From positions 1-64,000 of the forward strand of contig NZ_FRBN01000016.1 of assembly GCF_900142625.1 (NCBI RefSeq): a DNA stretch of 64,000 nt, given 5' to 3'. Numbering within the stretch: position 1 is the stretch's first letter; every line of letters begins with the position of its first letter. Source of the DNA: Roseovarius marisflavi. Its GTDB lineage: Bacteria > Pseudomonadota > Alphaproteobacteria > Rhodobacterales > Rhodobacteraceae. The translations under genes were made by a program, and so were the position numbers. This document shows, piece after piece, positions 32,810 to 42,552 of this stretch. The notes beneath the pieces were generated by a model. The model was not told where the DNA came from. It saw only the letters and a program-made list of their open reading frames with translations, and did not search any database.

Positions 32810-33976
32810 ATGGCTGGAAATTCTGGCGGCCCATGGGGCGGCGGCGGAAACTCGGGCGGGAACGGCGGCAATGATGACCGCAACCGCAACAGTGGTGGCG
32901 GGCGGCGCCCGCCAGAAGGCGGACCGCAATTGCCCGAGATTGACGACCTTGTCCGCAAAGGCCAGGATCAGCTGCGCGTTTTGATGGGCGGGCGCGGTGG
33001 CGGCGGCACCGGGGGTGGCTCTGGTGGCGGCGATGGCGGCCCGCAATTGGGCAAGGGCACGATTGGCCTTGCGGTGCTTGGCGCGGTGGCGCTCTGGGTG
33101 TTTGCCAGCGTTTACACCGTGAAGCCCGAAGAACAGTCGGTCGAGCTTTTCCTTGGGGAATATTACAAGACCGGCAATCCCGGTCTTAACTTTGCCCCCT
33201 GGCCATTTGTCAGTGCCGAAGTGATCAATGTCACCTCGGAACGCACCGAAGAGATCGGTCGCGGACAAGGCGCACGCAATGACGGTCTTATGCTGACCAC
33301 GGATGCCAATATTGTCGATATCGATTTCCAGGTGGTCTGGAACATTTCTGACCCCTCCAAGTTGCTGTTCAACATCCGCGACCCACAACAAACCGTTCAG
33401 GCGGTGTCTGAATCGGTGATGCGTGAAATCATCGCCGCCTCGAATCTGGCGCCGATCCTCAACCGTGATCGTGGTGTCATCGCCGATACGGCGATGGAGA
33501 ACATCCAGGCCACGATGGACGAGTATGATAGCGGTATCCGGGTCGTCCGGGTCAACCTTGAAAAGGCCGACCCGCCCCGCGACGTGATCGACAGCTTCCG
33601 TGAAGTGCAGGCCGCTGAACAGGAACGTGATCGCCTGCAGCGTCAGGCCGATGCCTATGCCAACCGCGTTCTCGCCGAAGCCCGCGGTGAAGCGGCGCAG
33701 ACACTGGAGCAATCCGAGGGCTATCGCGCCCGCGTTGTCAACGAGGCCTCTGGTGACGCCAGCCGCTTTACCTCGGTTCTGACCGAATACAGCAAGGCTC
33801 CCGAGGTAACGCGCAAGCGGCTTTATCTTGAGACCATGGAACGTGTTCTTGGCGGCATCGACAAGACCATTCTCGACAGTTCGATCGTCGGCAGCGACGG
33901 CGGCAACAATGTGGTGCCGTATCTGCCGCTGAATGAACTGCGTCGCAATACCTCGACCACCGGACAGGGGAACTGA
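32810..33976 (+). CDS. hflK: HflK, subunit of the FtsH-modulating complex
   Basis: A 388-residue SPFH-domain membrane protein. The N-terminal 80 residues are a Gly-rich, Pro-rich cytoplasmic segment (for example GNSGGPWGGGGNSGGNGGND), followed by one membrane helix (about 85-105, GTIGLAVLGAVALWVFASVY) and the SPFH domain with VKPEEQSVELFLGEYYKTGN and ANIVDIDFQVVWNISDPSKL. HflK and HflC form a large ring around FtsH at the inner membrane and limit its proteolysis. It ends 4 bp before hflC. Confidence 0.95.
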   Translation: MAGNSGGPWGGGGNSGGNGGNDDRNRNSGGGRRPPEGGPQLPEIDDLVRKGQDQLRVLMGGRGGGGTGGGSGGGDGGPQLGKGTIGLAVLGAVALWVFASVYTVKPEEQSVELFLGEYYKTGNPGLNFAPWPFVSAEVINVTSERTEEIGRGQGARNDGLMLTTDANIVDIDFQVVWNISDPSKLLFNIRDPQQTVQAVSESVMREIIAASNLAPILNRDRGVIADTAMENIQATMDEYDSGIRVVRVNLEKADPPRDVIDSFREVQAAEQERDRLQRQADAYANRVLAEARGEAAQTLEQSEGYRARVVNEASGDASRFTSVLTEYSKAPEVTRKRLYLETMERVLGGIDKTILDSSIVGSDGGNNVVPYLPLNELRRNTSTTGQGN

Positions 33977-33980
33977 GATC

Positions 33981-34859
33981 ATGAGTAAAACGAAATTCCT
34001 TATTCCGATCCTGGCCATTGCGGGCTTTCTTGGTCTGTCATCGGTCTTTGTGGTGGACGAGCGCGAAAAGGCGCTGGTGCTTCAATTCGGCCAGATCCGG
34101 TCGGTGAAAGAAGAGCCGGGCCTGTCGTTCAAAATCCCGTTCATCCAGGAGGTCGTGCGCTATGACGACCGCATCCTGTCGCTGGATACCGACACCATCG
34201 AGGTGACGCCGTCGGATGATCGCCGCCTTGTGGTCGATGCCTTTGCACGGTTCCGCATCGCCGATGTGGTACAGTTCCGTCAGGCGGTTGGCGTTGGCGG
34301 TCTGCGGGTTGCCGAGGACCGGCTGTCGTCGATCCTGAACGCGCAAATCCGCGAGGTTCTGGGTGCTGATCAGGTCACATCTGACACGATCCTGTCCGAG
34401 GACCGTCGCGGCCTCATGCGTCGTATTCAGGCCGCTGCACAGCGCAGTGCCGCAGGTCTTGGCCTTGACGTGATCGACGTACGCCTTAAGCAAACCAACC
34501 TGCCAGAGCAGAACCTTGAGGCCACCTTTGCCCGGATGCGCGCAGAGCGCGAGCGCGAAGCCACCGACGAGATCGCCCGCGGTAACGAGGCCGCACAGCG
34601 CGTGCGCGCCCTCGCCGACAGAACCGTGACCGAGACCCTCTCGGATGCGGAACGTCAGGCCCAGGTGATCCGAGGCGAGGCCGATGCAGAGCGCAACGCG
34701 ATCTTTGCCGAGGCCTTTGGCGCCGATCCCGAGTTCTTTGCCTTCTACCGCTCGCTCGAAGCCTATGAGAAATCGCTGAAAGGCGACAATTCCTCGATGG
34801 TCATGACCCCGGATAGCGAATTTTTCGACTATCTGCGGTCGGGCTCAGCGCCGGAATGA
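33981..34859 (+). CDS. hflC: HflC, partner of HflK
   Basis: A 292-residue SPFH protein with an N-terminal signal-anchor (KFLIPILAIAGFLGLSSVFV) and conserved VDEREKALVLQFGQIRSVKE, DDRILSLDTDTIEVTPSDDR and IMRRIQAAAQ-type helices (RGLMRRIQAAAQRSAAGLGL). The start ATG 33981 comes 4 bp after the hflK stop; an in-frame start inside hflK at 33933 is not credible. Its last codons overlap the DUF2065 start by 4 bp (ATGA). Confidence 0.95.
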   Translation: MSKTKFLIPILAIAGFLGLSSVFVVDEREKALVLQFGQIRSVKEEPGLSFKIPFIQEVVRYDDRILSLDTDTIEVTPSDDRRLVVDAFARFRIADVVQFRQAVGVGGLRVAEDRLSSILNAQIREVLGADQVTSDTILSEDRRGLMRRIQAAAQRSAAGLGLDVIDVRLKQTNLPEQNLEATFARMRAEREREATDEIARGNEAAQRVRALADRTVTETLSDAERQAQVIRGEADAERNAIFAEAFGADPEFFAFYRSLEAYEKSLKGDNSSMVMTPDSEFFDYLRSGSAPE

Positions 34860-35053
34860 TCGAGACCGCGCTTCTGGCCATCGGCCTGGTGCTTATTGTC
34901 GAGGGGCTGGTGTACGCACTGGCCCCTTCGCTTATTGACCAGCTGTTGATTGCGCTCTCTGCCCTGCCCCCGGATGCCCGCCGCCTTTTGGGCCTGACTG
35001 CCATCGTGATCGGGGTGCTGTTTGTTTGGGCCGCCAAGACGCTTGGCGCTTGA
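34856..35053 (+). CDS. DUF2065 small membrane protein
   Basis: A 65-residue protein with two membrane helices (ETALLAIGLVLIVEGLVYAL and LLGLTAIVIGVLFVWAAKTL) separated by a loop with the conserved Pro-Asp-Ala-Arg (LPPDARRLLG). This is the DUF2065/YjeT family, which is typically encoded directly after hflKC. Its function is unknown; the 4-bp overlap with hflC suggests coupled synthesis, perhaps a small partner of the HflKC-FtsH complex. Confidence 0.9.
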   Translation: MIETALLAIGLVLIVEGLVYALAPSLIDQLLIALSALPPDARRLLGLTAIVIGVLFVWAAKTLGA

Positions 35054-35072
35054 ATTATCCCGCGCAAAGCGG

Positions 35073-35086
35073 TTCACATAAGTGTG
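35073..35086. promoter_or_regulatory. Short palindrome upstream of degP
   Basis: TTCACATAAGTGTGA contains TCACA and TGTGA half-sites around TAAG in the 139-bp region before the protease gene. It has the look of a regulator site but I cannot name the regulator. A separate degP promoter is likely here. Confidence 0.25.
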
Positions 35087-35192
35087 ACATGATGTTGCAC
35101 CCTTTGCGATCCGCGCAGGCGTACCTACATCTACATTCAAGGCAGGTGCCGAGCGCGCCATACCGATTCAAAAAACCAAAGGAGATATTGGT

Positions 35193-36668
<1,476 letters not shown>

Positions 36669-36696
36669 GCCTCCAGGCCTTGAACAGGATAATAAA

Positions 36697-36725
36697 AGGG
36701 GCGCTCAGGTTGAGCGCCCCTTTTT
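36697..36725 (+). terminator. Rho-independent terminator after degP
   Basis: AGGGGCGCTCA and TGAGCGCCCCT form a perfect 11-bp stem around GGT, followed by TTTT. The A-rich bases before the stem let it also stop the convergent minus-strand gene DUF1643, whose stop is 29 bp away. Confidence 0.92.
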
Positions 36726-36753
36726 CGTGTCACCCGCATTTTCTGAGCCTGCC

Positions 36754-37323
36754 TCACAGCCCGGGATAGTCCATCAGCGGTGTGTCTTTACGCAGGTAAA
36801 GCGGATGTTTGGCCGATCCATCCTTGTTCAGCCCCAGACATTTCAGCGGTCGCCCCGAGTCTGCAATCGCGCTTAGCGCTGCCCTCACCACCGGCTGATA
36901 GCGCGCATGCAACTTGCCATAGGCCAGCACGACAAACTCGGCCTCTTGCGCCATATCGACCAGCGCCGGAATGTTGAGCGCGCTACAGGCCTCGGCAGGA
37001 TCACGCGGGATATCCTTGGGCGAGGTCGCCCGCCAATCCAGCACATTTCCCTTGAGATAGCGCGTAAATTTCCAATCGCGCGCAAAGCCAAGCTCGCGAT
37101 GACAGGTCGGGTCAGAGACCTCGGCGCTTGCAACCGACGGGTTCATGCCCACAAACAGCACCGTGCGCGGCGCGCTGCCCTCGGGCGTCCAGTCGCGCGA
37201 CAGCATTTGGCGATAGCGCCCGCACTCCGAATAAGCCGCCCCGCCAATCACCCCGTCCGGCAGACGCAGGCGCACCTTGCCGCCCGGATCGTGCAGGTGC
37301 TCGGGGGCTGCCCCGACGCTCAC
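36754..37323 (-). CDS. DUF1643 family protein
   Basis: A 189-residue soluble protein of the DUF1643 family, recognised by [35 protein letters not shown], and [15 protein letters not shown] with [20 protein letters not shown]. The family has no established reaction; the conserved NPS and HPLY segments suggest a nucleotide or sugar-binding fold, but I would not go further. Its ATG overlaps the truB stop by 4 bases, so it is coupled to truB at the end of the rbfA-truB transcript. Confidence 0.85.
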   Translation of the reverse strand: MSVGAAPEHLHDPGGKVRLRLPDGVIGGAAYSECGRYRQMLSRDWTPEGSAPRTVLFVGMNPSVASAEVSDPTCHRELGFARDWKFTRYLKGNVLDWRATSPKDIPRDPAEACSALNIPALVDMAQEAEFVVLAYGKLHARYQPVVRAALSAIADSGRPLKCLGLNKDGSAKHPLYLRKDTPLMDYPGL

Positions 37324-38225
37324 AGGTTGAAGACCCGGCTAGGGTGCAATTCCCCGGCTTTATAGCGCCCAACCGCCACCGCATGCCCGTCAAAAGCGGC
37401 CCAGCATTCATCGCCATATTCAATGCCCTGTGCGATCACCATGCCGGGATTGCCGTTGCGCAGCCGCGCCGCACCTTCTGCTGTGGCACTCACCATCGGC
37501 AGATCGGCCAGGCCTTCTTCCAGCGGGCGAATACAGGCATCAAGGTCGGGGCTATGGGCCATCTCGTTGATCTGCTCGATGCTCAACCCATCCCTGGCCT
37601 CGAACGGCCCTGACCACACCCGCCGCAACCAGGCCACATGACCGAAACACCCCAAAGCCTCGCCCAGGTCCCGTGCGATGCTGCGGACATAACCGCCTTT
37701 GCCACAGATCATTTCAAGCAGCACGTGATCGGCGTCGGGGCGGCCTGTCATGACAAGCTCCTCAACCCATAAGGGCCGCGCCTCGACCTCAAAGTCTTCG
37801 CCATCGCGCGCCAGCTTATAGGCGCGCTGACCGTCGATCTTGACGGCGGAATACTTCGGCGGCACCTGCATGATATCGCCGACAAAGGCGCCCAGGGCCG
37901 CCTTGATCGCCGTGTCATCCGGGCGCAGGTCACTTTGTGCGATCACCTCGCCTTCGGTATCGTCGGTGTTGGTGGCCTGCCCAAGACGCACGCAAAACTC
38001 ATAGGCCTTCAGCGCGTCGGTGATATAGGGCACGGTCTTGGTGGCCTCGCCAAGGGCCACGGCCAAAACGCCGGTCGCCTCGGGGTCAAGGGTACCCGCA
38101 TGCCCGGCCTTCTTCGCCTGAAGCGCCCATTTCACCTTGTTCACGACACTGGTCGAGGTCATGCCTGCGGGCTTGTCCACCACCAACCAGCCTGAAATGT
38201 CGCGTCCTTTGCGTTTGCGTGCCAT
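37320..38225 (-). CDS. truB: tRNA pseudouridine(55) synthase TruB
   Basis: A 301-residue pseudouridine synthase that modifies U55 in the T-loop of tRNAs. Signature parts: [40 protein letters not shown] with the catalytic aspartate, and [20 protein letters not shown]. It comes after rbfA and the glycosidase gene, the arrangement known from many bacteria where truB and rbfA are linked. It overlaps the DUF1643 start. Confidence 0.95.
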   Translation of the reverse strand: MARKRKGRDISGWLVVDKPAGMTSTSVVNKVKWALQAKKAGHAGTLDPEATGVLAVALGEATKTVPYITDALKAYEFCVRLGQATNTDDTEGEVIAQSDLRPDDTAIKAALGAFVGDIMQVPPKYSAVKIDGQRAYKLARDGEDFEVEARPLWVEELVMTGRPDADHVLLEMICGKGGYVRSIARDLGEALGCFGHVAWLRRVWSGPFEARDGLSIEQINEMAHSPDLDACIRPLEEGLADLPMVSATAEGAARLRNGNPGMVIAQGIEYGDECWAAFDGHAVAVGRYKAGELHPSRVFNL

Positions 38226-38287
38226 GCCCGGCCCTTTTTTATGCGTCCAAGGCGCTAGCCCCTAGTAGACCCGCGCGCGCGCGTCAA

Positions 38288-39043
38288 TCATTGCGCCGCG
38301 CGCGGGGCCGCAACCCCGACCATCGGCCCGAGCGGAAAGCCAAGATCGAACCGCTCCAGCCCCGGCGCATAGAGCCGCGAGACCTTGCCATCGAAATAAA
38401 GCGCCTGCGACAGCTTGAGGTGATCGCGAAAGAACAGCCCAAAGGTGTAAAAATTGACCGGGCTGTCGGAAATCACGAACCATGCCCTGCGCCCATCCGC
38501 CGAGGTGCCCACGCCGTTGCGGATATAGCGGCTGTCGCTGTCCTTCAAAAAGCGTGGATGAAGCGCGCCGTTAATCACCAGCATCGGCCCCGATTGGCTT
38601 GCGTCGCGACAGGCGGGGGCCTCGCGCTCAAACCGCAGGCTCTCGATGACGTCGGCACGCCCCTCCCGGATGCAAAACACACCGTTGGGCAGCAAGCCGA
38701 AATTGCCCGGCCCTTCTCGCGTGACCAGAGGCGTGATCCCCTTCGAATCCTCGACATACAACCCGACCGGGCGACGATCCGCGTGATACATGCCCGCATT
38801 CATGCCAAAGACGAGCGCGCGGTTCTCGGCGTCCAACAGCCTGTCGACATTTGCAAAACTGCCAAGCGGCTTGCCAGTCTCGGCATCATTCAGAAACAGC
38901 CGAAGATCGTCCTCGGCCAGATCAACCACGCAAACGGTATAGGCCCGCCCGGCATAACGTTCGGCCCCGCATGTCGCCGCGAATCCCGTCTGGCCAATCA
39001 CCAGCAAGGCCAGCGCCGCAAGACAGGATTTAATCCCCGACAT
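38288..39043 (-). CDS. Phosphodiester glycosidase-like protein (DUF2233/NAGPA domain), exported
   Basis: A 251-residue exported protein. The signal [20 protein letters not shown] leads to a mature domain of the DUF2233 (NAGPA) family: [20 protein letters not shown] and [12 protein letters not shown]-like segment ([20 protein letters not shown]), [15 protein letters not shown] and [20 protein letters not shown]. Related enzymes act on sugar phosphodiesters. The start at 39043 overlaps the end of rbfA by 14 bp; an in-frame extension to 39106 lies inside rbfA. The physiological substrate is unknown. Confidence 0.85.
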   Translation of the reverse strand: MSGIKSCLAALALLVIGQTGFAATCGAERYAGRAYTVCVVDLAEDDLRLFLNDAETGKPLGSFANVDRLLDAENRALVFGMNAGMYHADRRPVGLYVEDSKGITPLVTREGPGNFGLLPNGVFCIREGRADVIESLRFEREAPACRDASQSGPMLVINGALHPRFLKDSDSRYIRNGVGTSADGRRAWFVISDSPVNFYTFGLFFRDHLKLSQALYFDGKVSRLYAPGLERFDLGFPLGPMVGVAAPRAAQ

Positions 39044-39425
39044 CCCGGCGTACTTTTTCTTGCGCAAACAGACGACGTGTCTCATCCATCTGATCAAAGG
39101 TTTCATCCAGACGGAACCGCAGGTCTGGCGCGTATTTCAACTCAAGCCGCTTACCGATCAGACGGCGCAACTCACCCTTGTTGCGCGCCAGAATCGCGAT
39201 CAGGTCCTTCTGGCCCTCACCGCCCAAAGGCATCACATAAGCGGTCGCGATCTTGAGATCGGAAGACATACGCACCTCTCCCACCGTGACCGAAATCCGG
39301 TTCAGGTCGGGATCATGAACGTCACCGCGTGCAAGCACCTCGGACAAAGTCCGCCGAATAAGCTCGCCCACGCGAAGCTGCCGTTGCGACGGGCCGGACC
39401 CGTCATGAGACTTGTTCTTTGCCAT
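39030..39425 (-). CDS. rbfA: 30S ribosome-binding factor RbfA
   Basis: A 131-residue KH-domain protein that helps mature the 17S rRNA 5' end and the 30S subunit in cold or rapid growth. Seen: [40 protein letters not shown] and the KH core [20 protein letters not shown]. The ATG at 39425 begins MAKNKSHD; an upstream ATG at 39434 adds three residues. It is the first gene of the minus-strand set rbfA-glycosidase-truB-DUF1643. Confidence 0.95.
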   Translation of the reverse strand: MAKNKSHDGSGPSQRQLRVGELIRRTLSEVLARGDVHDPDLNRISVTVGEVRMSSDLKIATAYVMPLGGEGQKDLIAILARNKGELRRLIGKRLELKYAPDLRFRLDETFDQMDETRRLFAQEKVRRDVGD

Positions 39426-39484
39426 GCCCCGCACTTAATCCCTCGGGCAGCGTTTTCCAAGCATAGAAATCCAATCTCGGCGCT

Positions 39485-39530
39485 CTTTCATCTTTCCGGC
39501 AAATACTCCGGGGGTTTGGGGGCAGGCCCC
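39485..39530 (-). repeat. Dispersed intergenic repeat (copy 2)
   Basis: On the minus strand: GGGGCCTGCCCCC hairpin, a short spacer, then CCCCCGGAGTATTTGCC and GGAAAGATGAAAG. It shares GGAGTATTT with copy 1 and GAGTATTT plus GGAAAGATGAAAG with copy 3. It lies between the divergent starts of rbfA and dapB, not after a gene end as the other two do. Confidence 0.8.
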
Positions 39531-39622
39531 CAATCGGGCACTTGGGCAACCGCACGGCGCCGCCACTTGCTGTGCCCCCCACCCCACGCTAAGAACAATC
39601 CCACGTGAAAAGGAGAGCTGAC

Positions 39623-40441
39623 ATGACCGACCTGCCGGGTATCGTGATCACCGGGGCCTCGGGCCGGATGGGCCAGATGCTGATCAACACCGTGCTGAAC
39701 AGCAGCAACGCCCGGCTTGTCGGCGCGCTCGAGCGGCCCGGTCATGACTGGATCGGTCGCGATCTTGGCGCGGCCATGGGTGGTGCCGAGATCGGTCTGA
39801 ACGTCAGCGACGACCCGCTTGAAATGATCGCCCGCGCCCATGCGGTGATTGATTTCACGGCCCCCGCCGCGACCGTTGAGTTCGCCACGCTTTGCGCCCA
39901 GGCGCGCTGTGTCCATGTGATCGGCACAACCGGGTTAAGCGAGGCCGACCTCAAGCACCTCAACGCCGCCGCGCGTCATGCGGTGGTGGTGCGGGCCGGC
40001 AACATGAGCCTCGGGGTCAACCTTTTGACGCAGCTCACAAAACGGGTGGCCGCCGCCCTGGACGAGGATTTCGACATCGAGATCGTCGAGGCCCACCACA
40101 ACCAAAAGGTCGATGCCCCCTCGGGCACGGCCCTCATGCTTGGCGAGGCCGCCGCCGAGGGGCGCGGCGTGGCGCTTGATAATGTGTCTGACCGGGGCCG
40201 CGATGGGATCACCGGCAAGCGCGAGCGTGGTCATATCGGATTTTCGGCCATTCGCGGCGGCGACATCGTGGGCGAACATGACGTCATCTTTGCCGCCACC
40301 GGCGAGCGGATCGTGCTGCGCCATATCGCCACCGACCGCGCCGTGTTTGCCCGCGGCGCGCTCAAGGCCGCGCTTTGGGGACAGGGGCGCAGGCCCGGCG
40401 AATATGACATGCTTGATGTGCTTGGCCTGAGCGAAAACTGA
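39623..40441 (+). CDS. dapB: 4-hydroxy-tetrahydrodipicolinate reductase
   Basis: A 272-residue NAD(P)H-dependent enzyme of the lysine and diaminopimelate pathway. The nucleotide site is [20 protein letters not shown], the middle segment [20 protein letters not shown], and the catalytic [20 protein letters not shown] contains the His and Lys of the active site. Start ATG 39623 has AAGGAGAG 6-13 bases before it. dapE, a later step of the same pathway, lies at 57768-58919. Confidence 0.96.
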   Translation: MTDLPGIVITGASGRMGQMLINTVLNSSNARLVGALERPGHDWIGRDLGAAMGGAEIGLNVSDDPLEMIARAHAVIDFTAPAATVEFATLCAQARCVHVIGTTGLSEADLKHLNAAARHAVVVRAGNMSLGVNLLTQLTKRVAAALDEDFDIEIVEAHHNQKVDAPSGTALMLGEAAAEGRGVALDNVSDRGRDGITGKRERGHIGFSAIRGGDIVGEHDVIFAATGERIVLRHIATDRAVFARGALKAALWGQGRRPGEYDMLDVLGLSEN

Positions 40442-40503
40442 TCCAAAGGGGTCGGAGGGCCGTAACCCTGAGCATACGTTCACTCATGACAGGGAACCGT
40501 CCG

Positions 40504-40857
40504 ATGCGTGCCATTCTTGCCCTTATCCTAAGCTTTTTCATCAGCACCCCGGCGATGGCCGAAGGGTTTGATCCGGTTACCCGGCGCGACAGCTTTGTGT
40601 CCCTCATTCAGGGGCGCGATCTGACCCGCTTTGGCATTACCCTGACTGTCCGGCCAGACGGCCAGATTACCGGCCGCGCCTTTGGCCGCGACGTGACCGG
40701 CGCCTGGCGCTGGAAAAAGGGGTATTTCTGCCGCGATCTTTACTGGGGCGCGCGCGATCTCGGGCCGAATTGTCAGGCGGTCAAGGTCCAGGGGAACACC
40801 CTGCGCTTTATCTCGGATCAGGGCAGCGGCCAGTTTGCCGATCTTTATCTGCGCTAA
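40504..40857 (+). CDS. Small exported protein of unknown function after dapB
   Basis: A 117-residue exported protein. Residues 1-19 form a signal peptide ending AMA. The mature part has FGITLTVRPDGQITGRAFGR, GAWRWKKGYFCRDLYWGARD and a final QGSGQFADLYLR, a beta-rich look with two cysteines. I recall similar proteins misnamed as dihydrodipicolinate reductase because of their place next to dapB; nothing in the sequence supports that activity. Function unknown. Confidence 0.75.
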   Translation: MRAILALILSFFISTPAMAEGFDPVTRRDSFVSLIQGRDLTRFGITLTVRPDGQITGRAFGRDVTGAWRWKKGYFCRDLYWGARDLGPNCQAVKVQGNTLRFISDQGSGQFADLYLR

Positions 40858-40880
40858 CAGGCCACGCCAAAGGCTCGTCA

Positions 40881-40907
40881 GGCCTTGCGAGGCCGCCTGC
40901 AAGGGCC
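40881..40907. terminator. Weak hairpin between convergent genes
   Basis: GGCCTTGC and GCAAGGGCC pair with one bulged base around a 10-base loop, between the small exported protein and the SDHAF4 gene. It lacks a T-run, so termination is only a possibility. Confidence 0.3.
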
Positions 40908-40937
40908 GATTAGCCCGCCCGCGACACCCGATTGCGA

Positions 40938-41114
40938 TCAGAAATCGACCGCGATTCCCTTTTTCTCCCAATCGCCATAACGCACCGGCTCGGGGCCTTT
41001 ACGCCCGCCAAGCTCTTTGGGCAACTGCATCTTTTCGGCCTGCTTGCGGCGCTCTTCGGCCTCGGCGAGGGCGCGTTGCGCGGCAGGTGGCAGGTCTTGC
41101 GTGTCTTCGGTCAT
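40938..41114 (-). CDS. DUF1674 / succinate dehydrogenase assembly factor 4 (SDHAF4) homologue
   Basis: A 58-codon gene read from ATG 41114 to TGA at 40938. The product MTEDTQDLPPAAQRALAEAE ends with ELGGRKGPEPVRYGDWEKKG followed by IAVDF, the invariant signature of DUF1674, the bacterial counterpart of SDHAF4, which protects the flavinated SdhA subunit during assembly of succinate dehydrogenase. It is convergent with the small exported protein and divergent from rsmB, whose start is 67 bp away. Confidence 0.88.
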   Translation of the reverse strand: MTEDTQDLPPAAQRALAEAEERRKQAEKMQLPKELGGRKGPEPVRYGDWEKKGIAVDF

Positions 41115-41181
41115 GCTCGGGCTTCCTTTGTCGTCTTGCCCTTGATATACGCCGCGCCTAGCCCGCCGCCAAGGACATGCA

Positions 41182-42450
41182 ATGAAAAATCCCCCCTCTT
41201 CTGCCCGCCGAAGCGCGGTTTACCTGCTGGATCAGGTTCTGGGCGAGGGCCGCCTGATGTCGGATCTTATCGCGGGCGGCGTTCTGGATCATCTCGCGCC
41301 GCCCGATCGCGCCCGCGCACAGCGTCTGGCCAGCGACACGCTGCGCGGGCTCGATCGCGCCGACCGCCTGTTGGGCCGTCATTTGCGCAAGGCCCCGCCG
41401 CTGGCGGTTCACAACATCCTGCGCCTTGCCACGGTCGAGCTGGCGCAAGGCGGCGAGCCGCATGGCGTGGTGAACGAGGCCGTCGCCATCATCTCCAACC
41501 ACCCGCGCTATGGCCGCCACAAGGGTCTGGTCAACGCGGTGCTGCGCAAAACCGCCGAAGAGGCGCCGCGCTCGTGGAATGACCTGCGCCTGCCGCGCCT
41601 GCCGAAATGGCTGCGCGATCCGCTGGTCGAGGCCTGGGGCGGGGCCGCTGTCGGACAGATGGAAAAGGCGCATTTCGCCGGGGCGCCGCTTGACCTGACG
41701 CTCAAATCCGATGCCGAAGACTGCGTCAAAGACCTCAACGGCACGCTCCTGCCGACCGGCACCCTGCGCCTTGGCGATCAGGGCCAGGTCTCGGCCCTGC
41801 CCGGCTTTGCCGAAGGGGCGTGGTGGGTGCAGGATGCCGCCGCCGCCCTGCCCGTCAAGGTGCTTGCGCCACAGCCGGGTGAGCGGGTGCTTGATCTTTG
41901 CGCCGCTCCGGGGGGCAAAACCCTGCAAATGGCGGCGGCGGGCGCCGATGTCACGGCCCTTGATCTGTCGGAAAAGCGGATGGCGAGGGTGCATGAAAAC
42001 CTCACCCGCACCGGTCTTTCGGCCAAATGCGTCGTGGGCGATGCGCTTGAGTTCGAGGGCGGGCCCTATGACGCCATCCTGCTGGATGCGCCCTGTTCGG
42101 CCACCGGCACGATCCGGCGTCACCCGGACCTGCCCCATGCCAAGGACGGCTCGGAATTTGGCGCGCTGATCGAATTGCAGGCGGCGATGATCGACCATGC
42201 GCTGACCCTGCTCAAACCCGGCGGGCGGCTGGTGTTTTGTACCTGTTCGCTGTTGCCCGATGAGGGCGAATGCCAGGTCGACGAGGCGCTTGCGCGCCAT
42301 CCCGGCCTTGTGACCGACCGCGACGCCCTTTCGCGGCCCGGCATTGATCCGGCCTGGATCACGCCCGAGGGCGGATTGCGGCTGCGGCCTGATTACTGGC
42401 CTGATCTGGGCAGCATGGACGGGTTTTATATCGCCTGCCTGCGCCGATAA
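41182..42450 (+). CDS. rsmB: RsmB-type 16S rRNA (cytosine-C5)-methyltransferase
   Basis: A 422-residue enzyme with an N-terminal NusB-like helical domain (SARRSAVYLLDQVLGEGRL, HNILRLATVELAQGGEPHGV, VVNEAVAI) and a C-terminal SAM-binding methyltransferase: VLDLCAAPGGKTLQMAAAGA, AILLDAPCSATGTIRRHPDL with the first catalytic Cys in the PC motif, and LVFCTCSLLPDEGE with the nucleophile Cys. It modifies C967 of 16S rRNA. The heparinase-like gene follows after 102 bp. Confidence 0.93.
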   Translation: MKNPPSSARRSAVYLLDQVLGEGRLMSDLIAGGVLDHLAPPDRARAQRLASDTLRGLDRADRLLGRHLRKAPPLAVHNILRLATVELAQGGEPHGVVNEAVAIISNHPRYGRHKGLVNAVLRKTAEEAPRSWNDLRLPRLPKWLRDPLVEAWGGAAVGQMEKAHFAGAPLDLTLKSDAEDCVKDLNGTLLPTGTLRLGDQGQVSALPGFAEGAWWVQDAAAALPVKVLAPQPGERVLDLCAAPGGKTLQMAAAGADVTALDLSEKRMARVHENLTRTGLSAKCVVGDALEFEGGPYDAILLDAPCSATGTIRRHPDLPHAKDGSEFGALIELQAAMIDHALTLLKPGGRLVFCTCSLLPDEGECQVDEALARHPGLVTDRDALSRPGIDPAWITPEGGLRLRPDYWPDLGSMDGFYIACLRR

Positions 42451-42552
42451 ACGCCACAAGGACCGCGCGCTGCAATCAGGCGGTGACTTGCGCGCGCGCC
42501 CGGTCTATATTGCCCGCATCAACGCCGCAAAGAGCGTCCAGAGGCACGGCAT

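Noticed and set aside
31369-32958. A 529-residue open frame antisense to gor
   Set aside because: It is a shadow of the glutathione reductase gene: no start signal or recognisable domain, and the plus strand has full catalytic motifs.
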